DNA of 64,000 nucleotides from Euryodendron excelsum (taxonomy: Eukaryota > Streptophyta > Magnoliopsida > Ericales > Pentaphylacaceae): contig CM065393.1 of NCBI GenBank assembly GCA_033060915.1, positions 5,089,001-5,153,000 of the forward strand, in the 5' to 3' direction. Every line of letters starts with the position of its first letter. The first letter of the stretch is position 1. Under the pieces are notes generated by a model. The model saw only the letters and a program-made list of their open reading frames with translations, had not been told where the DNA came from and did no database searches. Shown here piece by piece: positions 22,343 to 33,679 of the stretch. The position numbers were made by a program, and so were the translations under genes.

Positions 22343-24649
22343 CTAGGCTACCCTCAGCCCAATTTAGAAACAAAACAATGACAAAACTCTATCAAAATAG
22401 CTCAAGAACCTTCGAAATTTCAAAAATTCTAAGTCTCTCAAGGATTCAAGAATCTTCAAGCTCAAGCCCTTCAACTATGGTGGATTGAATAAGTCTAAAG
22501 ACCAAAGGTAAACTTTGATTTAAGATTATGCTCCCCCCACTCCATCTCTTCTCCCTCCTAGCTCACTTGAGCTATTTTTTTCTTCTATACCCCATCTTCT
22601 ACCCCCTCTTCTTATGTGCTCGAAAAAACTAGGCTCTTAGGCCATGCTTAGATGAAAGTTTGTGAAAACCACTGGTTGGGGGACCTCTCACAAGCCTTAT
22701 TTAAGATAGTATGGCCCTTGGAGCCCCTTACAATGTGGTGAGACCTAAGCCTTGAATGTTCATGACCCTTGCATCTTAGTTGTTATAATGTTCGTGCTAT
22801 GCTTGCAATGGTTTCATTTGTGTGTTTAAAATCCTTTTTCAAGCCACCATTGAGTTCAACTTCAAAGGCTTTCTAAAGTTCATGCTAAAATGATTTTCAA
22901 AAAGTGCCTCTAAACTTCTTTAAATTGGTGTTTCTTAAAGTTTAATCTAAGAACCCTAGTTTTTCATGCCTTAAAAAGCCATCCTAAAACCCTAATCTCT
23001 ACCTCACATTCATGTGGCTCTCTTGAGTATTGCACAAAAATGATTTTAAAAACCACCCTCTAAAGGGTTTTCTAAGTTTTGCTATTTTAAGTTTGCATAA
23101 AATGGTTTTCAAAAACCACTCTCTTTAAAAAAGGTTTTCATGATTTTCTATGTTTTCAAAACAACCCTCCCTTGGGGAGGTTGTCAATATTTTTGCTCTC
23201 TTGAATTTTGAGGTTGGAATGGTTCTAAAGAAGCCCTCTCTTGAGTGGTTTCTGTAAAAATAACTATATGAACCCTTAATCACTAGAGTGGTTTTCAATG
23301 CCCTAAAAGTTATTTTCTAAAACATCCCTTTCCAAAAAATGGTTTAAAAAATTCATTCTCTTTAGTTTTCAATCAAAGTAGTTTTCAAAACTATCTATTC
23401 TATATTGATTTTCAAAAGGTTTACTCTCTTGCATTAGTGGTTGAAATAGTTCAAGACAACCCTCTCTTGAGTGGTTTCTAAATACCAATGATATGAACCC
23501 TACACTCACTTGAGTGGTTTTCACAAAATTGTTTTCAAAACTCACAACTCTATTGAGTCGGTTTTCTAAAATTTTTTTACATGAAATGATAAGATTTTTA
23601 CATGAAATCATGGTTTTCAAAACACTTTTTCAAATTTCATGCATAAAACCACTTTTCCAAGCCTTTCAAACCCACTAGGACCGAGCCCTAGTTCAAAATC
23701 ACCATTCCAAAACCACTATGACCAAACCCTAGTTCAAAACCACCTTTTCCAAAACCTAGGTTAACCCAGTCCCAACTGGCTAACCTTAGGACACCTCCAA
23801 ACCCTAGGTTAAGCTAACCCAAGTTAGCCAAGCCTAGATGAATCCGATATTAGTTATCCAACCATAAGTTAACCTAATCCTAATTAGTTAACTGTATATC
23901 ATCCCAACCCTAGTTACCCTAACCAATGTTAGTGAGCTTTAAGTCTCCAATTCCAATCCCATTTCAAGCCACTTCTCTAATTTCAAATGATCTTACTAAA
24001 AGTTTCCAAAAACATTCCAACTCTTTTGAGTTTTCAAAAATCATGACTCTAAAAATCTTTTCAAATGCTTTCATTCTTCTCTTAAAAGTATTTTCAAGAG
24101 TTCTTTTAAACTTGTCCAAAGCAAAAGTGGCTAGGCACTTAAACATTTTTAAAAACTATTTTAAAAATATTTTTAGAAGCTCACAACCTTAAGGTGATCC
24201 TAACCCTCTTATGATTAGGGTTTCCAAAAGAAAGTGATACATTGAATGAAACCTTCAAGGTTTATGTTAGGGTTTCAAAACCTTAAGTATTTTTCAAAAT
24301 CTTTTTCCAAAATGACTTTCAAGGTTCACATTCCTACAACAACCTTAGTCCCTCCATGGTTAGAGTTGTTCAAGTAAAAGTGGGACACCCAACTAGGGTT
24401 TTCTAACCCTAAAAGTTTTCAAAACTCTAAAAGAAATTTCTAGCCCCTTTTCTAAAAATTCTTTAAAAAAATCATATCCTTAAAGGAGTTTAGTTTTTTT
24501 TAATAGCTAATCTCTTAAAGGTTATAAGATATTTAACATACCTTTCATAAGGTATTCAAAAACTTTTTAAAGATAAGTTTACAAGAGCTTTCACCCTTCT
24601 CCAAAAGCTTAAATCCTATTTTTAAAATCTTTTAATCAAACTTTCAAAA

Positions 24650-25142
24650 CTCTCTTGAGTTGCTTTCAAAATTTTTCAAAACTATCTTAAGTTGTTTTCT
24701 AAAAATATTTCCAAACTCACTTGAGTTGTTTCAAAAATATTTGAAAACTTTCTTGAGTTGGTTTCAAAACTTTCCAAAACTCTGTTAAGTTGTTTTCTAA
24801 AACCCCTTCCAAACTCCCTTGAGTTGTTTTAAAAACATTTCAAAACTCCCTTAAATTGCTTTCAAAATATTTCAAAACTCTCTTGAATTGTTTTCTAAAA
24901 ACATTTCCAAACTCCCTTGAGTTGTTTCAAAAATATTTCAAAACTCCCTTGAGTTGCTTTCAAAACTTTCCAAAACTCTCTTGAGTTGTTTTCTAAAAAC
25001 ATTTCTAAACACTCTTGAGTTGCTTCAAAAAAACCATGCCAAAACTCCCTTGAGTTGTTTTCAAAAACATTTCAAAACTCCCTTGAGTTGATTCTGAAAA
25101 TATTCCAAAACTCTCTTGAGTTGCTTTCAAATTACTTCAAAA
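24650..25142 (+). repeat. tandem array with 98-bp higher-order unit inside the LTR
   Basis: Fifteen monomers of 32-35 bp begin with CTCYCTTGAGTTG. The first twelve fall into three alternating types: A (...GCTTTCAAAAC...), B (...GTTTTCTAAAAAC...) and C (...GTTTCAAAAATATTT...). Lengths are 32, 34 and 32. The A-B-C triplet therefore repeats as an exact 98-bp unit at 24650, 24748, 24846 and 24944; in the last triplet the C monomer is 35 bp. Monomers 13-15 are less regular. Confidence 0.85.
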
Positions 25143-26072
25143 CATTCCAAGTTCTATTTCAAAAATCTTTCAAAACTCTCCAAAGTCCAAGTTCAAGTCA
25201 AAACTCTCTTGAGTTTAAGCTTAAAAAACCTTCTAAGATTCCCTTTAAGTCCACTTTTTAATTATGCTCTTGCACGAATTGTGAATGATCAGATTCTCGC
25301 CAAATATGATAAATAGGCAACCTTTATAAGTGCAGGCATAACCCTTATTTCAAATCAAATTTTCTTTTCAAAACTTCCCTTTAATCATAATCCCTATTTC
25401 AAATCAAATGTCCATTTCAAAATAGTCTTTATTTTAAAACTATCTTTCTAAAGTCAAGTTTCAAATTCGTTCCAAATCTTTTCAAAGTTTTCCAAAAATG
25501 TGAATCATGCATCATTCATCCAAAAAGTGATAACCAAACCTCTTTTTGAAAACTTTAAGTGGATATAAGTGGATAAATAATAGTTGGTAATTTAAGTTAG
25601 TGAATTAAGGGTTATTAGACATATAGGTACTGAAAGGGTAGGATAGAGTGATGATCTTAGGATATCTTTCTTACACGTAACCAACTACGAAACCATAAAT
25701 TTTTGTTTCAAAGACCAAACTCAAACTCAAATTTCAAAAGGGCTTTAAAACTTCTAAAGGTTGCTAAAAAATCTCTTTTCCAAAAACATTCTTAAGAGGG
25801 CATTTTCAAACTTTTTCAAAAAAAATCTAAGTTTAGTTTTCGAATTACACTTAGCTTTTAGGTGACCTAGCACATCTTTAACTATGTTAGGTGGAGACTC
25901 CAAATTTTCCAAAAAGCACTTATTCAAATTAAGTTCACTTATTCAAATTAAGTTTTCAAGATCAAACCCCCCATAGCCCTTGCCATTTCACGGAAGGGCG
26001 AGTTCTAACAAAGAGAGTATCGGGTTTTACCAAGGCAAGAGCGCTTGGTAAAAACTGGGGCACGATAATGAT

Positions 26073-27816
26073 CAAGTTCAATATGCTTGATGCAAGCATG
26101 AAAAATTGGATTAGTGGCCAAGTAAGTAGTGATGGCATTGTCACAATAAACACTCACTGGTTGAGAGAAGAAAACATAAAAATTCACTAAGTAAACAGCG
26201 AAGCCAAATAGTGTCAGAAACGGCACGAGCTAAAGCCCTATATTAGGACTGTAAAAAAATATAATAACCAGCAACAGAGCATCTACAATCAGAGTAACCA
26301 CCCCAATTAGCATCAGAGTGAGCTAGCAAAGATGGAGAAGAGCAATGAGAAAGTTGTAAACCATGGGTAGTGTCTTGTGAATGATGAAGAATGCATTTTA
26401 CTGCTTAAGAATGGTTTCCCGTGGTTGATGCATAAATTGAGACACCAAATTAAATGAAAATGCCAAATGTGGTTGAGTAAAAGTAAGATACTAAAGGGCA
26501 CCCACAACCTTATAGTATAATGTAGGATCTAAAAACAAATTTCTCTCTTGAAGAGATAAATGAGTCTTAGTAGAAAGAGGAGTGGATGCTGCTTTAGAAA
26601 AAGACATGAAATTAATCCAAGAGAGATAAAACATATTTGTTCTATGAAAGAAGCATACCACAAGAATTATATTAGACTTCAATGCCAACAAAATAAGAAA
26701 GCAGGCTAAGATCCTTCATAGCAAACTTAGATTGAAGAATTTGAATTAGAGAATTAAGAAGAGACATAGAGCTCCCAATAAGAACAATATCATCCACCTA
26801 AAGTAAGAGTACGACCATGCCGTGAGAGGAAATATAAAGAAATATAGAAGAATCAACAAAACTACCAGACAAGCCAAGCCCATGATGAAAAGTAGTGAAA
26901 CGAAAAAAGCAAGCACATGGGGCTTGATTAAGTCCATATAAAGCACAACGAAGTTGGCACACATGAGTGGGAAAATTTGGATCAGCAAAACTAGGTGGTG
27001 TTTTATGAAAATAGTTTTAGATAAAGAACCATGCAAAAATGCATTTTAGACATGAAGTTAGTGATGGGCCAGCCATGGGTGTGTGCCATAGAAAGAACAA
27101 TATGAATAGTTGTCAGTTTGACAATAGGACTAGAGGTTTAAGCAAAGTTAATACCTTCCTCATGTTTAAAACCTTGGGCAGCTAGTCTCACCTTGAGCCA
27201 TTCTAGTTTACCAGCAGCAATTTGTTTTACCTTGAAAACCCATTACAAGCAATCAAATTTTGAGAAGGGGTAGAAGAAACTAATACTCAAGTATGATTAG
27301 CAATAAGAGCATTATGTTCCTCTGCCATAACAGCTTTCCAATATGGGTTATGAAAGGCTCGTGCAAAAGTCTGTGGTTCTTGAGGCAAAGAAGTAGTAGT
27401 AGCATAAAAAGAAAAAAATACTTGAGGTGCATGAAAGCCATCCACGGAGTGGGTGATCATTGAATGCGTGCGTATATCAGGATGTGTATGAGAAGATGCA
27501 GCAATAGATATCTTAGTAGAGGGTGTAGAGGGCCCTATAAGAGCAGGACTTGAAGGACTGATGTAGCGGTTGAATGTGAAAATGGCAGAAGAGCAGGTTC
27601 TTCCAAAATTGATAAAAAGGAATAAGAGCCAATTATAGCCAAGGAATGTATTGCAGGATTAAGGCAAGATTAATTGAGTGACACAGAAGGCACACATGCA
27701 GAATTTTGCCTAATTGAAGTGAATGTACTACAAGAATTGTTAAAAATAGCGGCATTATCTTGTTCAGAAGATAACAGATTGGAATCAAAAAATTCATTAG
27801 CAAAAGAAGTTAAAAA
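26073..27816 (-). pseudogene. copia-1 RT and RNase H pseudogene
   Basis: Read leftwards from 27816, it begins with a Ser-rich spacer (FFDSNLLSSEQDN at about 27787). The RT core follows: CALYGLNQAPCACFF near 26930 and the catalytic VDD box with DDIVLIGSS near 26790. RNase H has VYCDNAITTYLATNPIFH and IKHIEL near 26090. The domain order is that of plant copia Pol. Several frameshifts and stops are present, for example around 27010 and 26690. The segment is separated from its upstream half by copia-2 and from its last residues by the solo LTR. Confidence 0.8.
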
Positions 27817-28073
27817 TGTTGAGTCTGTGCCTTGATTTTGATAATAACAAAACATAGTGTTAAGTGATCTAATGCATCTACTTAATGTACAAATTAGGTT
27901 CATAATTTTATTTCATGGAGATTGAAGGTGTTCAAGATTATGAAGATCTACTAAAAATCTACACAAGACATGAAAGCTCTACTTGAAAATCTTAAAGATG
28001 TCTTGAATAATGGAAGCTATACTGATTGAAGGACTCTAGAAACTATTAAAATGGATTAATTCCATCTCGAAGA

Positions 28074-28315
28074 GTCGACCCCTGTATTCTAGGGGTTAAC
28101 ACATTGAGATAGTGGCACTAGACAACAAGTCTTTGGTGAAAAGAGTTGACCCCTCCATTTCAAGAGTCGGTACATTTGAACAGAGCCTTAATGAAGATTG
28201 GTGGAAGCCTTAGGAGCCGACCCCTCACTTCTAGGAGTTAACGCATATGGGCAGAATGTTGAATATTGCTTGATTCAGAACTAAAGGGGTCACCCCCCCA
28301 GTTCTAGGAGTCAAC
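28074..28315 (+). repeat. four palindromic GTCGACCCCT repeats in the LTR
   Basis: Half-sites are about 7-8 bp apart. Unit 1 is GTCGACCCCT (28074-28083) with AGGGGTTAAC (28091-28100). Units 2-4 are at 28145-28172, 28216-28242 and 28288-28315. Each is an imperfect inverted repeat of the same 10-mer. Sireviruses are known to carry multiple palindromic repeats in their LTRs. Confidence 0.75.
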
Positions 28316-28412
28316 ACTTAGAGCACAATAACAATATTTTTTAATGTGTTGTCACGCCAAAATTGCATTTAATTCTCTCTCAACCACCACTAACGGCTAG
28401 AATCAATGTAAG

Positions 28413-28426
28413 GTTATAAATATAAG
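28413..28426 (+). promoter_or_regulatory. TATA box of the copia-2 5' LTR
   Basis: GTTATAAATATAAG lies about 100 bp after the last palindrome, an arrangement consistent with palindromes acting as upstream promoter elements. Confidence 0.5.
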
Positions 28427-29050
28427 ATCCTCACAGTATTTACACTAAAAAACAAAAAAAAAAAAATAATCCAAGAGTATAATTGCTAAATCAAAGATTA
28501 AAGTTGAGAATATCTATGATCTAACTGCTACATCTTTCTTGCTGAGTGATTATGGTCAATTGTTGAGCGACACTTGTTTATCTACTCTTTGTGAGAGAGA
28601 TACTCATTGTATAAACCTCATGTATTTTACTTGGGTGAGTTTTGTAAATCTGTTAGTTTGTGCATTCTTAGTAAAAATACTTGTAAGTTTGAGTGAAGCT
28701 TAGATAAAATCACTTGGGTCTTGAGAGTTTGAAAAGAACTCTTGTAAAAAGTAAGTTGGGCACTTGGGTAACTAGCACCTGCAATGTAAAAGGATTTTTG
28801 CATAGTGGAGGAGACTTTCAAGGGGATTGGTGGTGAGGATATAATTCAGACGTTGTGGTTGAACCTCGATAAATCATTGCATTTGCTTGTGCTCTGTTTT
28901 TCTTCCTTGCACCATATCTTTTGATTGCTTAGCTTATACTTTGATTAGCTACTGTTTCATTGCTTTATAAGTTTTTAATTGCACATATGCTATTAATTTT
29001 AAGAAACCCAAGTCACGCCCTTTCTTGGGTTGCATATTTAGGTCAACAAT

Positions 29051-29062
29051 TAGTATCAGAGT
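29051..29062 (+). promoter_or_regulatory. primer binding site of copia-2 (tRNA-Met type)
   Basis: TAGTATCAGAGT lies 2 bp inside the LTR and differs at two positions from TGGTATCAGAGC, the usual initiator tRNA-Met site in copia elements. Confidence 0.8.
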
Positions 29063-29116
29063 TTGTACTCTATTTTAAAGGCTTAACATCATTAGAGTTG
29101 ATCCATGGTAACCATA

Positions 29117-29978
29117 ATTAGGAGTAGGCCTGTCAATGGATCGAATTTGATCCAAACTCGGCCCAGATCTGATCCGTTAAATCTAGATCCGATCTAATAA
29201 TCCAACGAATCTGGATTCGAAAGATCCAATTACTTACCGAATTTCTCAAATCATATTCAATCCAATTCGGATTGGACCCAATCCAATCCAATTGAAAAAA
29301 TATATATATATTATAAATAAATTTTAAAAATTATTTTTTACATGAGAGGGGCAATACCTTTTCGAGAATTATAAGCTCTTAAGCATTTGATTACAACAAT
29401 ACCTTTCCTATTCTCCAACTTTTGCACCCTATCTCTCTACAAAAATTCTCTCTCTCGCTCAAAATGATGCAAACGATCTGGGTTTCATTGTCTCTGGAGC
29501 ATGATCTGGGTTTCACTAGGGTTTTAATATATAAATGAAAGAGTGAGAATATAAGAGGTTTTATATTTTATATGTAAATAAATGATACACGGGTTAACTA
29601 CACCAAAACTCAAAGGACTGGGTAGCTGATTTTGTTAGTGTTTTTATGTTTTATATTCTAGAGAGAGAGAAGATGAGAGGTTTAGAGAGAGAAAGAAGAA
29701 GTGACTATGATGTGAAGGGCATTTAATGAGTAGGCCAAATGAAATAAAAGAAAAGAGAAGAAATGTATTGTTTCCTTTTGTAGTACGCAGGGTACCATTA
29801 AATGGCTTTTAAGATATCATTGAGATATGTGAAATGAGTTGTGATAGAAAAGAAAGGTGCAAAGAGTGAAAAAACCCAATAGACAATACCCAATAACAAT
29901 CATGCCTCTCTAGTTCATTGCATACAACTACACAAGAAAATATAGCTTTGTGATTTTGTCTCTTCATCTACCTTTCTT

Positions 29979-30015
<37 letters not shown>

Positions 30016-30558
30016 CAACAAATGCTGCAAAGACAAAAACGAGGCTGCCCCCGCAAATATGCTCCCGTATTCATACCACCACAAACATGGTAATTTGCGT
30101 AATGTGGCTTTGGACTTTTTAAGCTTCTCATATTATTTTTTCTATCTTAAGCTCTCTTTAAAGGTTTGGATCAAAGAAGTATTTTTGTTTTTCAAGTTTT
30201 ATTGTTTTGGGTGTGACCTAAAGATGGCTGTCTTCTGTCCATAAATATTTCAAAGCTTACATTACTAATACTCAATAACATTGTTATTTAATATTTGAAT
30301 TTTTGTTTTAAAAAAAATTTAAAACATCAAGGAATCATGTACCTCTCGAGTCTTATCTCAGTTTCTGAAAAAATGCAATAACAAAAAAAAGGGGGAAAAA
30401 ACTTAATTTGGGTTAGATCGGGTATTCAGATCTGATACCCGTTATTGCCGAATCGGGCTTGTGACTATTTTATCGAGCCTAAGTTTATCAGGTATGGATC
30501 GGATCCAAATCTACCGAATCTAAATCAGATCTGATATGTTGACAGTCCTGATTGGGAG
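29117..30558. repeat. 8-bp target duplication of the hAT element
   Basis: ATTAGGAG (29117-29124) and ATTGGGAG (30551-30558) match at 7 of 8 positions. The length is that of the hAT superfamily. Confidence 0.7.
29125..30550. mobile_element. non-autonomous hAT-like DNA transposon (1,426 bp)
   Basis: Terminal inverted repeats are TAGGCCTGTCAA and, reverse-complemented from the right end, CAGGACTGTCAA (10/12). The sub-terminal regions on both sides are rich in GATC-type words (GATCCGATC, GGATCGGATCC), which is common in plant hAT ends. The interior has no transposase. It contains a (TC)n microsatellite at about 29984-30013 and A/T-rich filler. It disrupts copia-2 between PBS and gag. Confidence 0.75.
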
Positions 30559-31480
30559 CTCTCATGGAGAAGGTTAATCCAACAATAGACCACCTATGTT
30601 TAATAGAACAAACTACAACTACTAGAATAATAGAATGAGAATATACATTTACTCGGTAGACTATGAGTTGTATAAAACTATTGTTAATAGTCCTAAGGTC
30701 CCCACCAAGACTATTGAAAGGGTAGTAATGCCCGAACTTGAAAGTGAATGGGATGAAGATGACTTGAAACTTTTGCAATCTATTGCCAATGTCATAAACA
30801 TCTTATATTGTGCCTTAGACTCAATGAATTCAATAGAATTTCTACTTGTGAGACTATCAAGGAGATTTGGAATAGGTTAGAGGTGACCCATGAAGGAACC
30901 AATCAAGCTAAGGAATTTAAGATCAACATTCTTATGCATAACTATGAATTGTTTAGAATGAAACTTGACGAATCTATCACTGAAATTTTCACTTGATTCA
31001 TAAATATTATTAGTGGTTTAAAATCTCTTAGAATCGTGTATCCTAATAATGAGCAGGTGAGAAAGATCCTTGGATCTTTGCTACTGACATGGGAAGCCAA
31101 TGTGACAGCCATATAAGAAGAAAAGATCTCAACACTTTGCCACTTGAAGAGCTTTTCGGATCTCATATGACCTATGAGCTAACTCAGAAACAAAATACTC
31201 AATAAGTGGATGATACAAGAAAGAAGACTATTGCATTGAAATCCTCTACTTGAAAAAATGAATTTGGAACTAAAGATGAAAATGAGGAAGAACTAGCTCT
31301 CATCACAAGGATGTTCAAGAAATTCATGATGAGAAAGTGTAGAGGAGGAAAGAAGCCTGAAGTAAAGTCATCCAATAATAATGATTTAACCATCATCTGC
31401 TTTGAATGCAAGAATCCAGGACATTTGAAAAATGAATGTCCTATGCTAAAGAAGAAATGAAAGAAAGGCAAAGGTAAAAG
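30559..31480 (+). pseudogene. copia-2 gag pseudogene (UBN2-type, zinc knuckle)
   Basis: The coding text shows the plant copia gag pattern: TIKEIWNRLEVTHEGTNQAK near 30860, then a KINILMHNYELFRMK stretch and NNEQVRKILGSLL near 31050. A CCHC zinc knuckle, CFECKNPGHLKNEC, is at about 31399-31440. Stops interrupt it near 30630, 30995 and 31115-31230. Gag forms the particle and binds element RNA. The protein would continue into a Lys/Glu-rich spacer and a second knuckle near 31963, where an in-frame TGA sits between the second Cys and the His. Confidence 0.8.
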
Positions 31481-31499
31481 AGCTCTAGCTGCCACCTAG

Positions 31500-32400
31500 A
31501 ATGAAGAAGAGGGGTCAAACTCAGATGAAAAGCCTGAACCTCAAGAGGTAGCAAACCTCTTATGACACAAGAAGAAGAACTAGATGTATCATCTTCTAAA
31601 CCTTCTGATTTTTCATTTGATGAGTTACAAGATGCTTTTGATGATTTACTTACTGAATTTAAAAATATGGGCATAAAAAACACTCTTCTCAAAAAGTTGG
31701 TTTCTCCTCCTACAAAGGAAAATGATGATGTACAGAATACCAATGAGGTTTTGAAATAGGAAAACGATGTTTTGAAAGAAAATTTGAAAGATCTAGACAA
31801 ATCTCTTGCCAAGTGTGTTGAAGGGAAAGAGAAGCTAGATATTATTCTTGGAAAAAAAAGATTCTCTTTTGATAAGGCTAGAATTAGGCACAATCCTTTC
31901 AAAAAGAAAATTTTTTTTAAAACCCATTTTAAGGTCTCTTTGAGAAAATCTCAAATTACATGTTTTTATTGCCAAAAAAGATGACACATGGCAAGCCAAT
32001 GTTCTCTCATGAACAAATCACATGCTAAGAAGGCTTGTGTTCCAAAAGGAATATTGAAGACTAACTCTCAAGGAACCAAGATGGTTGGGGTACTAAAAGT
32101 CAAAGCTTGAGTTGTTCTTTTTGTAGGTATGTCTTCAAGCAAATTCCAAGAAGGACTATTGGTACTTGGACAATGGATGTTCAAGACACATGACTTGTGA
32201 TGAGGTTCAATTCACATCTTTTACTCCAAAGAATGGAAGATTAGTCACTTTTAAGGCAAAATCATTGGTATTGGTAGTAATAGTAAAGATTCTTCAAACC
32301 CTATTGAAAATGTTATTGTCATTAAAACCCTTAAACACAATCTTTTGAGTATTAATCAATTGTGTGAAAAAAAAGTTTTAAAGTTCGTTTTGAATCTTCA
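31500..32400 (+). pseudogene. copia-2 gag-pol spacer and protease region
   Basis: Acidic and lysine-rich stretches (31562-31984) lead to the second zinc knuckle (CFYCQKR, a stop, then HMASQC). The aspartic protease motif follows at about 32156-32200 as YLDNGCSRHMT. The expected DSG/DSGC is here DNGC, so the active-site Ser is Asn. Loss of that residue, plus frameshifts, makes an active protease unlikely. Confidence 0.7.
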
Positions 32401-33600
32401 AATTCATTGTGGTGAACATCAATGGGAATGAGACCATATTGACTGGTCATAGACAAAACAATATTTAAATTTTTATTTAGATGATTCATCTTCTTGCAAA
32501 ATAAGATGCTTTAATACTGTGAACAGTGAAGATAGTTGGTTGTGGCATAGAAGGCTTGATCATACAAGTATAAATATTCTTTCAAAGATTTCTAAAAATG
32601 ATTTAGTAAATGCACTTCCCAAGCTCAAATTTTAAAAAGACAAAGTTTGTGATACTTATCAAAAGGGAAAACAAACTAGAATTTCTTTTAAATCCAAAAA
32701 TATAATTTCTACATTTAGGTTAGTTCAATTGTTACATATGGATTTATTTGGACCAATTTGAAGTCTTAGTTTCGGTAGAAAGAAATATACTCTAATTTTT
32801 GTTGATGATTACTCAAGGTTCACTTGGACATTCATTTTTTCTCACAAGGATGAAATAATTATTTTCTTTACAAAGTTTTGCAAAAAGGTTCAAAACAAGA
32901 AATAGTTTACATGGTGGTGAGTTTGATTGTAATCCTTTTGAAAAATATTATGATGAAAATTATTTTGAACACAATTTTTCAACACTAAGAACACCTCAAC
33001 AGAATGAGATTGTTGAGAGGAAAAATAGAGACTTTTGGAAAAATGGGGAGAACCCGCTTTGTGAAAATAATTTGCCAAAATATTTTTGGGCTGATACTTT
33101 TAACACTGCATGCTATGTTTTAAATAGAGTTTTATTTAGAAATTTTTTAACAAAACTTTATATGAGCTTTCGAAATGGAGAAAAAAAAATGTTTCATAGT
33201 TTTGAGCTTTTGAATACAAGTGTTTTGTTTTAAACAACAACAAAAATCACCTTAGAAAGTTTGATACAAAATCTGATAAAGGGGTTTTTCTTGGTTACTT
33301 TACACATAGCAAAGCTTATAGAGTTCTTCATAAGAGAACACTGGTTGTTGAGGATCCTGTGCATGTTACTCTTGATGAACTATATTCTTTGTCTAGAAAT
33401 GTTATGAGTAATGATGTGGAGCAAAGCATGGTCAATCTAACCATCAATTAAAACTCAAGTGAAGCCTCACAAAAGGAGAATGATCAACAAGGAACATCCT
33501 CAAAGCAACAAGATGAGGATCAAATGGCTACCAAAAGAGTGAAAGTTTGTTCACAACCATCTACAAGATCAAATGTTAGGTGATTCATCACAACGGGTAA
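32401..33600 (+). pseudogene. copia-2 integrase pseudogene
   Basis: The pre-integrase zinc-binding part is seen as WHRRLDHTS near 32544 and CDTYQKGKQ near 32650 (the first Cys pair is altered). The catalytic core starts near 32735 (HMDLFGPI, with the first catalytic Asp) and continues with FVDDYSRFTW near 32800. The D(35)E region downstream is heavily frameshifted (32880-33200). A VFLGY box is near 33290. Function in the intact family is insertion of element cDNA into chromosomes. Confidence 0.75.
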
Positions 33601-33679
33601 GAATAAGATCATTCCTTAAAATTATTTGTAATCATCTTGCATTGCTCTCTTCTGTAGAATCAAAATCTTTTCAAGAAGC

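Larger units (their letters stand above)
20548..26067 (+). mobile_element. 5,520-bp solo LTR of a Tat/Ogre-like gypsy family
   Basis: It starts TGTAAGTACCC and ends GGGGCACGATA (terminal CA changed to TA). It interrupts copia-1 RNase H. There is no PBS and no coding sequence, so it is a solo LTR. Very long LTRs (about 5 kb) are typical of the Ogre group of Tat gypsy elements. Family membership comes from shared ends and shared internal text with 38462-43426, 49285-52822 and 58581-64000. A TATA box is at 22334-22342. The stretch 20740-21560 contains diverged direct repeats of roughly 140-180 bp. The region 22500-25500 is dominated by TTTTCAAAA/CTCTTGAGTT-type repeats. Confidence 0.85.
20543..26072. 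repeat. 5-bp target-site duplication ATGAT
   Basis: ATGAT at 20543-20547 and at 26068-26072 flank the 5.5-kb solo LTR exactly. Confidence 0.9.
27817..29048 (+). repeat. 5' LTR of copia-2 (1,232 bp)
   Basis: It begins TGTTGAGTCTGTGCC and ends AGGTCAACA, matching the outer ends of the right LTR. The TATA box is GTTATAAATATAAG (28413-28426). Four palindromic GTCGACCCCT...AGGGGTTAAC-type repeats lie at 28074-28315. Compared with the right LTR it lacks two blocks of roughly 150 bp each. Confidence 0.85.

Noticed and set aside
24650..25142. CRISPR-like regular repeats
   Set aside because: Monomers are contiguous with no unique spacers, and the context is a plant LTR.
31199..31902. Minus-strand frames of 98 and 153 codons
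   Set aside because: Antisense to the Lys/Glu/Ser-rich gag spacer of copia-2, which gives long Ser/Phe-rich antisense frames.
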